Source: Lentisalinibacter sediminis (lineage in GTDB: Bacteria > Pseudomonadota > Gammaproteobacteria > Steroidobacterales > Woeseiaceae). Taken from it: a stretch of DNA of 64,000 nucleotides. Position numbers and translations under genes: made by a program. The notes beneath the pieces are model-generated. The model ran no database searches. It saw nothing but the letters and a program-made list of their open reading frames with translations, and had not been told where the DNA came from. Numbering within the stretch: the stretch's first letter is position 1; every line of letters starts with the position of its first letter. This document shows, piece after piece, positions 6,813 through 14,582 of this stretch. Location: positions 1-64,000 of the forward strand of contig NZ_JAPDRF010000003.1 of NCBI RefSeq assembly GCF_040706615.1, written 5' to 3'.

Positions 6813-9800
6813 TCAGCTCGCCGCCATTTTCACCGCCTCGTCGAGATCGACCGATACCAGGCGGGAGACGCCGGGCTCCTGCATGGTAACGCCAGTGAGC
6901 TGGCGCGCCATCTCCATGGTGCCCTTGTTGTGCGTGATGAACACGAACTGCACCTGGGACGACATTTCCTGGACGATATCGCAGAAACGGCCGACGTTGG
7001 CGTCGTCCAGCGGCGCATCCACCTCGTCGAGCATGCAGAACGGCGCCGGGTTCAGCTCGAATATGGCGAATACCAGGGCGACGGCGGTCAGCGCCTTCTC
7101 GCCGCCCGAGAGCAGGTGGATGGTGCTGTTGCGCTTGCCGGGCGGCCGCGCCATCACGGTCACTCCCGCGGAGAGGAGGTCCTCGCCGGTGAGCTCCAGG
7201 TAGGCGTGCCCGCCGCCGAAGAGCTTGGGGAACAGTCGCTTGAAACCGGCGTCCACCAGGTCGTAGGTCTCGCGGAAGCGCGTACGCGTTTCCTTGTCGA
7301 TCTTGCGGATCGCCCCCTCCAGCGTGGTCAGGGCCTCGTTCAGGTCGGCCAGCTGGGCGTCGAGGTATTCCTTGCGCTGCGACTGCTCTTTGAATTCGTC
7401 GATCGCGGCAAGATTGATGGGCCCGAGCCGATCGATGCGGGCGCCGAGCTTGTGCAGGTTCTCTTCCCAGACCTCGGCCGAGGCGTCTTCCTGCATCTCC
7501 GCGAGGACCGTCTCCAGCTCGAAGCCGGTCTCGGCAAACTGCTCGGCCACACCTTCGCGGCGGACACGAATCTCCTGTACCGCCATGCGCACCTGGTCGA
7601 CGGCCTGGCGGGCCGACTCCACGGCGGTCTCGTTGGCCAGACGCTGCTGATCGAGTTCCCTGAGCTCCGCATCCACGGCTTCCACCGCGCGGCGCGCCTC
7701 GGCCAGGGTGCCTTCCACTTCCACGCGCTCGCGCAGCTGCACCTCCAGCGCCTCTTCCTGGCGCCGGATCGGCTCCTCGCCCGCAGCGAGCTGCTCCTTG
7801 AGCCCCGCCTCGCGCTGGTGGAACTGACCTAGCTGGGACTTCATGCGCGCGAGACTCTGACTGGCGGACTCCCGTGAGGAACGGCGCGACTCGTATCGCA
7901 GTGCGATCGCCTGGGTCTCGGCCCGGTCCTGCTCCGCCTGCTGGCGAACCCGCGCGAGTTCGCCGCGGAGCTGCTCGCGCTGGGTCTCCAGCTCCGAGCG
8001 CTGCTTCTCGAGCGAACCCACATCGGCACGCGACTGCTCCAGATGCTGACGGCTGTCTTCGAGCCGCTGCCGTGTGGCCTCGACTTCCCGGTCGATATCG
8101 GCGGTCTCCGTGCGGAACGACTCGATGCGTTCCTCGATCTGGGAGAGCCGATACCGCGCGCTCTCGAGCCGGGCCTGGGCGTCGGCCTGGCGGCGATGTC
8201 GGTCTGCAGCCGCCTGCTGCACGGATTCGCGCTGCTCGTCGAGGCTCTCCAGCCGTCGGCGCGTATCGTGCAGGGTCTTCTCCAGTGTCTCCACCCGCAC
8301 ACGCTGCTCGCGCAGTTCGTCCTTCAGCATGCGCATCTCCTGCTCACGCTTCAGGATGCCGCCCCGCGCGTCCTTCTCCCGGTTGACTCGCAGCCAGTTG
8401 CGGCCGAGCCAGATACCCTCGGCGGTGATGATGGATTCGTTGTCCTCCAGGCGGTCCCGCAGCGCGAGCGCCGCCGGCAGCGAGTCCGCCGTGCGCACGT
8501 GCTGCAACTGGTCGAGCACCGCCTGGGGTGCGGCGCGGACCCGGGCCGCGAGACGGCCTTCTCCGGTCGCCAGGGAGCTCTCGCTCCCCTGCACGAGTGT
8601 CAGGGAGCCTTCGTTCAGTTCTTCCAGCGAACGGGTGGCAGCGACGAGATCGTCCACACAGACCGCCTGCAGGTAGGAACCCAGCACGGTCTCCACCGCA
8701 CGCTCCCAGCCGTCCTCGACCTTGAGACGCTGTGCGAGCCGCGGCCGGTCGGCGAGCCCTGCGGACTCGAGCCAGCCGCCAACGGTGCCGTCCGCCTCGC
8801 CGAGCGCCGCCTTCTGCAGGGCCTCCAGCGAGGTATAGCGGCCGCTCGCCTTCTGCAGCTCGTCCTTGCGCGCCTCCAGGTGACGGCCGATGCGCACCTC
8901 CTGCTCCCGCAGCGTGGCGATCTGCTGGCGTAGCTCGTTCACCCGGGCGTCCGCCTCTTCGGCTGCCTGCCGCAGCGCACTCTCCTCGCCGGTGAGACCG
9001 GAGACGGCCTCTTTCTGCTCGTCGACGGAGAGGCCGCGGGAGTCGTCTCCGATCCGCTGGCGGCGCTGGCTCAGTTTCTCGAGCTGGCCCTCGAGCTGCT
9101 CGATCCTGGCGCGCTCGACTTCGCCCGACTGCTCCACGTCGCTCGCGCGGCGCACGAACTCGTCCCAGCGCGACTGCCACGACGCCATGGCTTCCTCGGC
9201 GCGCTGCAGCGAATCGGCCGAAGCAGCCTCACGGCCCCGGGCCTGCTCGAGGTCCGGCGTCAGCTCGTTCAGTGCCAGCTCGAGCTGGTCCAGCTCGTTG
9301 CGGTCCTGCTCGATGTGGTCCTCGATCTCGCGCGCCGCGGCCCGGGCCTGCGCGAGGTCCTGCTCCTGGCGCTGGCGCAGCTCTCTGCCGTGCTCGATGG
9401 CCTGCTCCAGACGGGCGATCTCGGCACCGATGCGATAGTAGCGGCCCTGGATCTCGTTGAAAGCCTCGCTGCGCTCGCTCTGGCCCACGCGGGCCTGCTC
9501 CATGGCGGCCTCGATGCGGCGCTGTTCGGCCACGGCCGCCTGCAGGGCATTCTCCTTCTGCGCCTGGTGGCGCTCCTGCCCCGCCGCCCGGGCATCCAGG
9601 TCCCGCAGCTTCAGGGCGAGCAGTTCGGCCCGGGTGCGGCGCTCTTCCGCCTTCAGGCGCTTGTAGCGTTCCGCCGTCTTCGCCTGGCGGTCGAGATGCT
9701 TGAGTTGCTTCTCGACTTCGTCCACCAGGTCGGCCAGACGCTCCAGGTTGTCCTTGGTATGGCGGATCCGGTTCTCGGTCTCCCGGCGCCGGTCCTTGTA

Positions 9801-10316
9801 CTTGGAGATGCCGGCGGCCTCTTCCAGATAGACACGCAGCTCTTCCGGTTTGGCCTCGATCAGCCGCGAGATCATGCCCTGCTCGATGATCGAATAGCTG
9901 CGCGGCCCCAGCCCGGTGCCGAGGAAGACGTGGGTGATGTCCTTGCGGCGGCAGCGCGTGCCGTTCAGGTAGTAGGTGGAGATACCGTCGCGGGAGACGG
10001 ACCGCTTGATGGAGATCTCCGAGTACTGGGCGTACTGCCCGCCGATGGTGGCATCGGAGTTGTCGAACAGGAGCTCGATGGTGGCCGCGCCGACCGGCTT
10101 GCGAGCGCTGGAGCCGTTGAAGATGACGTCCGTGATAGAGTCGCCCCGCAGGCGGCTCGCCGAACTCTCTCCCATCACCCAGCGCACCGCGTCGATCACG
10201 TTCGACTTGCCGCAACCGTTCGGGCCTACGACGCCGACGAGGTTGCTCGGAAACGAAATGGTGGTGGGATCAACGAAGGACTTGAAGCCGGATAGCTTGA
10301 TTTTGCTCAGTCGCAT
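6813..10316 (-). CDS. smc: Chromosome partition protein SMC
   Basis: SMC is the ATPase of the condensin-like complex that organises and segregates the chromosome. The 1167-residue protein has Walker A GPNGCGKS at 31-38. Long coiled coils flank a hinge around residues 510-640. The C-terminal ABC signature LLSGGEKAL is followed by Walker B FCMLDEVDAPLDD. It is unusual among gammaproteobacteria that use MukB instead, and is typical of deeper lineages. It is the first gene of smc-zipA-ligA and diverges from queF. Its partners ScpA and ScpB are not in the window. Confidence 0.97.
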   Translation of the reverse strand: MRLSKIKLSGFKSFVDPTTISFPSNLVGVVGPNGCGKSNVIDAVRWVMGESSASRLRGDSITDVIFNGSSARKPVGAATIELLFDNSDATIGGQYAQYSEISIKRSVSRDGISTYYLNGTRCRRKDITHVFLGTGLGPRSYSIIEQGMISRLIEAKPEELRVYLEEAAGISKYKDRRRETENRIRHTKDNLERLADLVDEVEKQLKHLDRQAKTAERYKRLKAEERRTRAELLALKLRDLDARAAGQERHQAQKENALQAAVAEQRRIEAAMEQARVGQSERSEAFNEIQGRYYRIGAEIARLEQAIEHGRELRQRQEQDLAQARAAAREIEDHIEQDRNELDQLELALNELTPDLEQARGREAASADSLQRAEEAMASWQSRWDEFVRRASDVEQSGEVERARIEQLEGQLEKLSQRRQRIGDDSRGLSVDEQKEAVSGLTGEESALRQAAEEADARVNELRQQIATLREQEVRIGRHLEARKDELQKASGRYTSLEALQKAALGEADGTVGGWLESAGLADRPRLAQRLKVEDGWERAVETVLGSYLQAVCVDDLVAATRSLEELNEGSLTLVQGSESSLATGEGRLAARVRAAPQAVLDQLQHVRTADSLPAALALRDRLEDNESIITAEGIWLGRNWLRVNREKDARGGILKREQEMRMLKDELREQRVRVETLEKTLHDTRRRLESLDEQRESVQQAAADRHRRQADAQARLESARYRLSQIEERIESFRTETADIDREVEATRQRLEDSRQHLEQSRADVGSLEKQRSELETQREQLRGELARVRQQAEQDRAETQAIALRYESRRSSRESASQSLARMKSQLGQFHQREAGLKEQLAAGEEPIRRQEEALEVQLRERVEVEGTLAEARRAVEAVDAELRELDQQRLANETAVESARQAVDQVRMAVQEIRVRREGVAEQFAETGFELETVLAEMQEDASAEVWEENLHKLGARIDRLGPINLAAIDEFKEQSQRKEYLDAQLADLNEALTTLEGAIRKIDKETRTRFRETYDLVDAGFKRLFPKLFGGGHAYLELTGEDLLSAGVTVMARPPGKRNSTIHLLSGGEKALTAVALVFAIFELNPAPFCMLDEVDAPLDDANVGRFCDIVQEMSSQVQFVFITHNKGTMEMARQLTGVTMQEPGVSRLVSVDLDEAVKMAAS

Positions 10317-10431
10317 CTGGTGATCTTACGGCAATAGCCCGCCAAAACGCGCTAGTGTAAAGTAAATTCCGGACGGTGACGATTGCCAGGAAAATCGACG
10401 CAGACCGGCCACACGAGGAGCAGAAATCCCG

Positions 10432-10863
10432 ATGAGCGAGATTCGTTCGCCGGCCCCCGCAACGGGCCCGAGCAAGCAACTGGAGACGTTCGAGAATCCC
10501 AACCCCGGCCGGGATTATACCATCCGGATCACGGTGCCCGAGTTCACCTGCCTCTGTCCCAAGACCGGCCAGCCGGACTTCGCCACGCTGTATCTCGAGT
10601 ACGTCCCGGACGCACGCTGCGTCGAATTGAAATCGCTGAAGCTCTACGTCTGGTCGTTTCGCGGCGAGGGCGCCTTCCACGAGGCGGTCACGAACCGGAT
10701 CCTGGAGGACCTCGTTGCCGCCATGGAGCCCCGTTTCCTGCGACTCACCGCCGATTTCAACGTGCGTGGCGGCGTGTATACCGAGGTCGTGGTGGAGCAT
10801 CGCCGGGCCGACTGGGAGCCGCAGATTCCGGTGGTTCTCCCGCCTCCCGCCGGCGGCGAATGA
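10432..10863 (+). CDS. queF: NADPH-dependent 7-cyano-7-deazaguanine reductase QueF (short type)
   Basis: QueF reduces preQ0 to preQ1 in queuosine synthesis. The 143-residue length marks the short, single-domain YkvM type. Cys42 in LCPKTGQPDF is the thioimide nucleophile by comparison with the Bacillus enzyme, Asp49 the proton donor, and FHE (83-85) the substrate-binding motif. ATG is preceded by GAGGAG at a proper distance. It diverges from smc across 115 bases. No preQ1 riboswitch is evident, and no other que genes are nearby. Confidence 0.93.
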   Translation: MSEIRSPAPATGPSKQLETFENPNPGRDYTIRITVPEFTCLCPKTGQPDFATLYLEYVPDARCVELKSLKLYVWSFRGEGAFHEAVTNRILEDLVAAMEPRFLRLTADFNVRGGVYTEVVVEHRRADWEPQIPVVLPPPAGGE

Positions 10864-10926
10864 CCGCCATGCGGCACCGCTCGGCGGAGCCGCGTTTCCA
10901 CCCGAACAAAAAGCCGGAAATGTCGC

Positions 10927-10954
10927 TTTTCAGAGCGCGTATTGGATGTATAAT
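10927..10954 (+). promoter_or_regulatory. Promoter of dksA
   Basis: A perfect TATAAT lies at 10949-10954 with a weak -35 TTTTCA at 10927-10932 and a 16-base spacer. The predicted start region is GC-rich (CCCGCGC), the discriminator type seen at promoters that respond to ppGpp and DksA. Autoregulation is therefore possible. Confidence 0.6.
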
Positions 10955-10987
10955 CCCGCGCTTTTGACGCGCCTTTCCCGGAGAGAG

Positions 10988-11800
10988 ATGATGCCTGCAA
11001 AGAAGAAGGCAACGAAGGCCAAGAGCCGCAAGAAGACCGCTTCCAAGTCGAAGGCCGCGCCGCGCAAGAAGGCTACGGCAAAGAAAACGGCGAAGAAGAA
11101 GGTCACCAGGAAAGCGCCGGCGAAGAAGGTCGCCAAGAAGAAGGCCGTGAAGAAGAAGGCGGCCGGGAAGAAGAAAGCGACGAAGAAGGCCCCGGCGAAG
11201 AAAAAGGTGGCAAAGAAGAAGGCGGCAAAGAAAAAGGCTGCCACCAGGAAAGCGCCGAGCAAGAAGAAGGCCGCCGGCAAGAAGACCGCCAGGAAGGCGC
11301 CCGCGAAAAAGACCGGAAAGAAGAAGGCCGCGAAGAAGCGTACGCGCAGCCGCTCGGAGGTGCTGTCCGGTCCCCTGCACGGCCTGGAGCCGTACAAGCC
11401 GCGGCGGGGCGAGGAATACATGAGCGCCGAACAGCTGGATCACTTCCATCAGATCCTGAGCGCCTGGAAACGCGAGCTGATGGAGGAGGTCGACCGGACC
11501 GTGCATCACATGCAGGACGAGGCGGCCAACTTCCCGGACCCGAGCGACAGGGCCACCCAGGAGTCCGAATTCGGACTGGAGCTGCGTACCCGCGACCGGG
11601 AACGCAAGCTGCTGCGCAAGATCGACGCTGCGCTGAACCGCATCGACGAGGGCACCTACGGCTACTGTGAGGAGACCGGCGAGGAGATCGGGCTGAAGCG
11701 GCTCGAGGCGCGCCCGGTGGCGACGCTCTGCCTGGAGGCGCAGGAGCGCCGCGAGCTCGCCGAACGGCAGTTCCGCGACCGGGACGACCAGTACCGCTGA
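10988..11800 (+). CDS. dksA: DksA-type RNA polymerase secondary-channel protein with histone H1-like tail
   Basis: DksA binds RNA polymerase and, with ppGpp, adjusts transcription to growth. The 270-residue protein starts at the double ATG behind GGAGAG. Residues 1-120 are a lysine/alanine-rich tail built from AKK and APAKK units, like histone H1 or AlgP. The DksA core follows from about 140. The coiled-coil tip keeps the DxxDxA motif (Asp184, Asp187, Ala189). The zinc site is degenerate: CxxC has become Cys227-E-E-Thr230 and Cys248-L-E-Ala251, as in zinc-independent DksA2-like proteins. The tail may bind DNA or RNA. Similar tailed DksA proteins exist in some gammaproteobacteria as far as I recall. 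Confidence 0.9.
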   Translation: MMPAKKKATKAKSRKKTASKSKAAPRKKATAKKTAKKKVTRKAPAKKVAKKKAVKKKAAGKKKATKKAPAKKKVAKKKAAKKKAATRKAPSKKKAAGKKTARKAPAKKTGKKKAAKKRTRSRSEVLSGPLHGLEPYKPRRGEEYMSAEQLDHFHQILSAWKRELMEEVDRTVHHMQDEAANFPDPSDRATQESEFGLELRTRDRERKLLRKIDAALNRIDEGTYGYCEETGEEIGLKRLEARPVATLCLEAQERRELAERQFRDRDDQYR

Positions 11801-11828
11801 GTCACGCGGCGCGGACGGCGGAGCCCAG

Positions 11829-12740
11829 TTGAACGCCGATCCCCCCCGCGTGCCCGGCGTGGGCCGCTTTGCTCCCTCGCCCACCGGCCCGCTTCATTTC
11901 GGTTCATTGCTGGCCGCCGTCGCCAGCTATCTCGAGGCCCGCGTCCGCGGCGAACAATGGCTGCTCCGGATCGAGGATATCGACCCGCCCCGGGAAGAGG
12001 CCGGCGCGGGCGAAGCCATCGTCCGCTGTCTCGAGGTCTATGGTTTCCAGTGGGACGGACCGGTGCTGCGGCAGAGCCGCAACGAGAAGCGCCACCGGGC
12101 CGCTGTCGAACGCCTGCTCGCCGACGGCCTCGCCTACCCCTGCCGCTGCACGCGGCGCGTCCTCGCCCGTACGGCCCGCCAGGGCGCGATGGGACCGATC
12201 TACCCGGGCACCTGCCGCGACGGCGGCGGCCGCGGCGCACGCGCGATACGGGTGCGCACGACGGACGAGCCCATCGCCATGGTCGACCGGCTGCAGGGGC
12301 CCATCGAACAGCGACTGGAGAGCGAACTCGGGGACTTCGTGATCCGGCGCCGGGACGGTCTCGTCGCCTACCAGCTCGCAGTGGTGATCGACGACGCGGT
12401 GGACGGGGTCACCGACGTGGTCCGGGGCATCGACCTCCTCGACTCGACCCCGCGCCAGATCCACCTGCAGCGCCTTCTCGGGCTGCCAACGCCGAGCTAC
12501 ATGCACATCCCCGTCGCCGTGGGCGCCGATGGCGAGAAACTGAGTAAACAGACAGGAGCCGCGCCCATCACCATCGAGGCGCAGGCGGTCGCGCCCACGC
12601 TCTGCCGGGCGCTCGCCGGCCTGCGCCAGGAACCGCCCGCGGATCTGGCGGGCGCCAGCCCGGATGCCGTGTGGGAGTGGGCCCTTGCCAACTGGCGGCC
12701 CGGGAGACTGCGCTCGCTGGCGAGCGTACCAGGTGCCTGA
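11829..12740 (+). CDS. gluQ: Glutamyl-Q tRNA(Asp) synthetase
   Basis: GluQ attaches glutamate to the queuosine base of tRNA-Asp. The 303-residue protein is a truncated glutamyl-tRNA synthetase catalytic core without an anticodon-binding domain. The HIGH-like motif is in APSPTGPLHFGS (15-26), and KLSKQ is the KMSKS equivalent. The zinc ligands are Cys105, Cys107, Tyr125 and Cys129. The start is TTG with GGAG a few bases before it. It follows dksA by 28 bases, an association widely conserved in proteobacteria, and is functionally linked to queF nearby. Confidence 0.94.
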   Translation: MNADPPRVPGVGRFAPSPTGPLHFGSLLAAVASYLEARVRGEQWLLRIEDIDPPREEAGAGEAIVRCLEVYGFQWDGPVLRQSRNEKRHRAAVERLLADGLAYPCRCTRRVLARTARQGAMGPIYPGTCRDGGGRGARAIRVRTTDEPIAMVDRLQGPIEQRLESELGDFVIRRRDGLVAYQLAVVIDDAVDGVTDVVRGIDLLDSTPRQIHLQRLLGLPTPSYMHIPVAVGADGEKLSKQTGAAPITIEAQAVAPTLCRALAGLRQEPPADLAGASPDAVWEWALANWRPGRLRSLASVPGA

Positions 12741-12782
12741 GGGGTCTTTCCGCTATGCAGCAAAATCGGCTATCTTACGGGC

Positions 12783-13277
12783 ATGAGTGAAACCCGAATC
12801 ATCAAGAAGTACCCCAACCGCCGGCTCTACGACACCGAGGAGAGCCGCTACATCACGCTGGCCGATATCAAGCGCCTGGTGCTGGAGAAGGCGGATTTCA
12901 CCGTCATCGACAAGAAATCCGGCGACGACATCACGCGGAGCATCCTGCTGCAGGTAATCAGCGAGCAGGAGGCCCAGGGCGAGCCGATCATGAGCCAGGA
13001 CTTCCTGTCCCAGATCATCCGCGCCTATTCCAGCGCCATGCCGAATTTCGTCAGCACCTACCTGGAGCAGAGCCTGAAGCTGTTCCTGAACCAGCAGAAG
13101 CAGGTGCGCACCCAGGTCAAGAAGGTGGTCGGCGTCGATCCGGTGGCCGCCGTGGCCGGCGTCACACAGCGAAATTACGCGCGCTGGAAATCGGTGCAGG
13201 AGGAGATTTTCCGTACTCTGACGGGCACCCGGAAGGAAGACGAAAAGCCTGAGGACAAGCGGGACAACGAGCGTTGA
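12783..13277 (+). CDS. phaR: Polyhydroxyalkanoate synthesis repressor PhaR
   Basis: PhaR represses phasin and PHA granule genes and senses polyhydroxyalkanoate. The 164-residue protein has the N-terminal DNA-binding domain with the typical KKYPNRRLYDTEESRYIT segment (residues 8-25), followed by the PHB-accumulation regulatory domain (about 50-110). The acidic, charged tail is low-complexity. No other pha genes lie in the window. The ATG follows a possible -10 (TATCTT, 12771-12776) by only six bases, so the mRNA may have a very short leader. Confidence 0.9.
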   Translation: MSETRIIKKYPNRRLYDTEESRYITLADIKRLVLEKADFTVIDKKSGDDITRSILLQVISEQEAQGEPIMSQDFLSQIIRAYSSAMPNFVSTYLEQSLKLFLNQQKQVRTQVKKVVGVDPVAAVAGVTQRNYARWKSVQEEIFRTLTGTRKEDEKPEDKRDNER

Positions 13278-13296
13278 ATTTCTTGCCCGCGAGGGG

Positions 13297-13325
13297 TTGA
13301 CACCGGCCTCCCGATAGCCTAATTT
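13297..13325 (+). promoter_or_regulatory. Promoter of the phaR-yheT intergenic RNA
   Basis: A consensus TTGACA lies at 13297-13302, and TAATTT at 13320-13325 follows a 17-base spacer. The predicted start is near 13331. The -10 match is only partial. Confidence 0.5.
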
Positions 13326-13330
13326 GTGCA

Positions 13331-13430
13331 CTGCAGCAGGCTTCATGCTCCCCCGCTACCTGCTGCACATGCCTGAAGGAGTGCAACACTCCGATTGGCT
13401 GGCCCCTCGCGCTTGCGAGGGGCCTTTTTT
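13331..13430 (+). ncRNA. Candidate small RNA or attenuated leader before yheT
   Basis: Behind the TTGACA promoter lies a ~100-nt non-coding stretch. It has a 9-bp hairpin (13332-13340 with 13359-13367) whose 18-base loop contains GCUCCCCCGC. A 6-bp hairpin follows (13378-13383 with 13387-13392, loop CAA), then a strong intrinsic terminator. It could be a free small RNA with a C-rich seed. Because the terminator ends where the yheT frame opens, it could also be a cis-acting attenuator of yheT. I do not recognise a known RNA family. Confidence 0.5.
13401..13430 (+). terminator. Intrinsic terminator between phaR and yheT
   Basis: A perfect 10-bp GC-rich stem (13401-13410 with 13415-13424, loop GCTT) is followed by six T residues. 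It terminates the intergenic RNA and perhaps phaR. The yheT start lies just downstream. Confidence 0.9.
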
Positions 13431-13460
13431 ATGCCCGACCGGCATGCGCGCGAGACGGCC

Positions 13461-14462
13461 ATGGACAAGCCAGCACCCTTTCAGCCGCCCCGGTGGCTGA
13501 AGAACCGCCACGCCCAGACCCTGTTCACCAGCTCACCGCTGTGCCGCCCGCCGGCACCGCGGTGGCGCCACGAGACGGTGGAGTTGCCCGACGGCGACTT
13601 CGTCGAGGCCCACTGGCTGGACCCCGCCGTCGTTCGGCCCGCGACCACCCTCGTGCTGCTGCACGGCCTGGAAGGCTCCAGCGAGGCGACCTACGCCCGC
13701 ATGATGGGCCCGACGGCGGTGGCGCGGGGCTGGCGGCTCGTGGTTCTGCACGCGCGTGACTGTGGCGAGCGCCGCAACCGCCTCCCCCGCCGCTATCATG
13801 CGGGCGAGACCGGCGACCTGCGCTATTTCATGGGGCGCCTCGCGGCGGAGCAGCCGGACGCCCGCTTTCTCGCCGCAGGCTACTCCCTGGGCGGCAACGT
13901 CCTGCTAAAGTATCTCGGCGAGGAAGGCGCCGACAGCCCGTTCACGGCCGCCGCCGCCGTATCGGTGCCGTTCCAGCTGCGCGACTCGGCAGAGGCGCTG
14001 AACCGGGGCTTCTCACGCTTCTACCGCTGGTACCTCCTGCGCCGGATGAAGGCCGCGATGAAGCGGAAGTTCACTTCGGATACCGCACCTTTCGACTGGC
14101 AGGCCGCGCTGCGCGCGCGGGATTTCGTCGCCTTCGACGATATCGTCACGGCGCCGCTGCACGGCTTCCGCGGCGCGGCGCATTACTACGAGGAGTGCTC
14201 CTCGGGTCGATACCTCGAAGGCATACGGACGCCGACGCTGATCCTCAACGCCCGCGACGACCCGTTCATGAGCGCCGCCGCCATCCCGGACGCCGGATCA
14301 CTGCCCGGCTCCATCCGGCTGGAGATCACCGACGCCGGGGGCCACATCGGTTTCGTGAACGGGCCCGCGCCCTGGCGGCCTTCCTACTGGATGCCCGCGC
14401 GCCTCCTCGCCTGGTTCGACCGGGCGCTGGCCGCGCCGGATCACGGCACCAGCCGCATCTGA
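13461..14462 (+). CDS. yheT: YheT-family alpha/beta hydrolase
   Basis: This is a predicted cytosolic esterase of the COG0429 group with no firmly known substrate. From the chosen ATG it has 333 residues. The start RWLKNRHAQTL (11-21) is a family hallmark. The nucleophile elbow is GYSLGG (Ser142). The acid is probably the second Asp in NARDDPFM, and the base is His in GGHIGF. An in-frame ATG at 13431 touches the terminator T tract, so the ATG at 13461 is preferred. Neither has a good ribosome site. Expression may depend on readthrough of the upstream terminator. Confidence 0.85.
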   Translation: MDKPAPFQPPRWLKNRHAQTLFTSSPLCRPPAPRWRHETVELPDGDFVEAHWLDPAVVRPATTLVLLHGLEGSSEATYARMMGPTAVARGWRLVVLHARDCGERRNRLPRRYHAGETGDLRYFMGRLAAEQPDARFLAAGYSLGGNVLLKYLGEEGADSPFTAAAAVSVPFQLRDSAEALNRGFSRFYRWYLLRRMKAAMKRKFTSDTAPFDWQAALRARDFVAFDDIVTAPLHGFRGAAHYYEECSSGRYLEGIRTPTLILNARDDPFMSAAAIPDAGSLPGSIRLEITDAGGHIGFVNGPAPWRPSYWMPARLLAWFDRALAAPDHGTSRI

Positions 14463-14500
14463 CGCTACCCTGCGCGTCCGCCACCAACCGGACCGGCATG

Positions 14501-14534
14501 AAAAAGGCCGGCGGCGCTCACGCGCCTGCCGGCC
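14501..14534 (-). terminator. Intrinsic terminator of the pnp operon
   Basis: A 7-bp GC stem (14506-14512 with 14528-14534, with further inner pairing) is bordered by AAAAA on the plus strand. On the minus strand this gives T residues right after the stem. It lies about 50 bases beyond the pnp stop. A further hairpin (14551-14558 with 14563-14570, loop CAGG) stands closer to the stop. Confidence 0.8.
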
Positions 14535-14582
14535 TCTCGCCTTCGGTTCACCGTCGGCCAGGGCCGACGGCTGCAAACCGGG

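Noticed and set aside
6771..7832. Long plus-strand open frames opposite smc and other GC-rich genes
   Set aside because: They mirror the codon bias of the real genes and have low-complexity content.
10317..10431. preQ1 riboswitch before queF
   Set aside because: No short H-type pseudoknot with an A-rich tail was found in the spacer.
10715..10987. 91-codon N-terminal extension of dksA
   Set aside because: It overlaps queF in another frame and precedes the TATAAT promoter; the double ATG at 10988 has a good ribosome site.
13395..13460. N-terminal extension of yheT
   Set aside because: It would run through the intrinsic terminator hairpin and has no family similarity.
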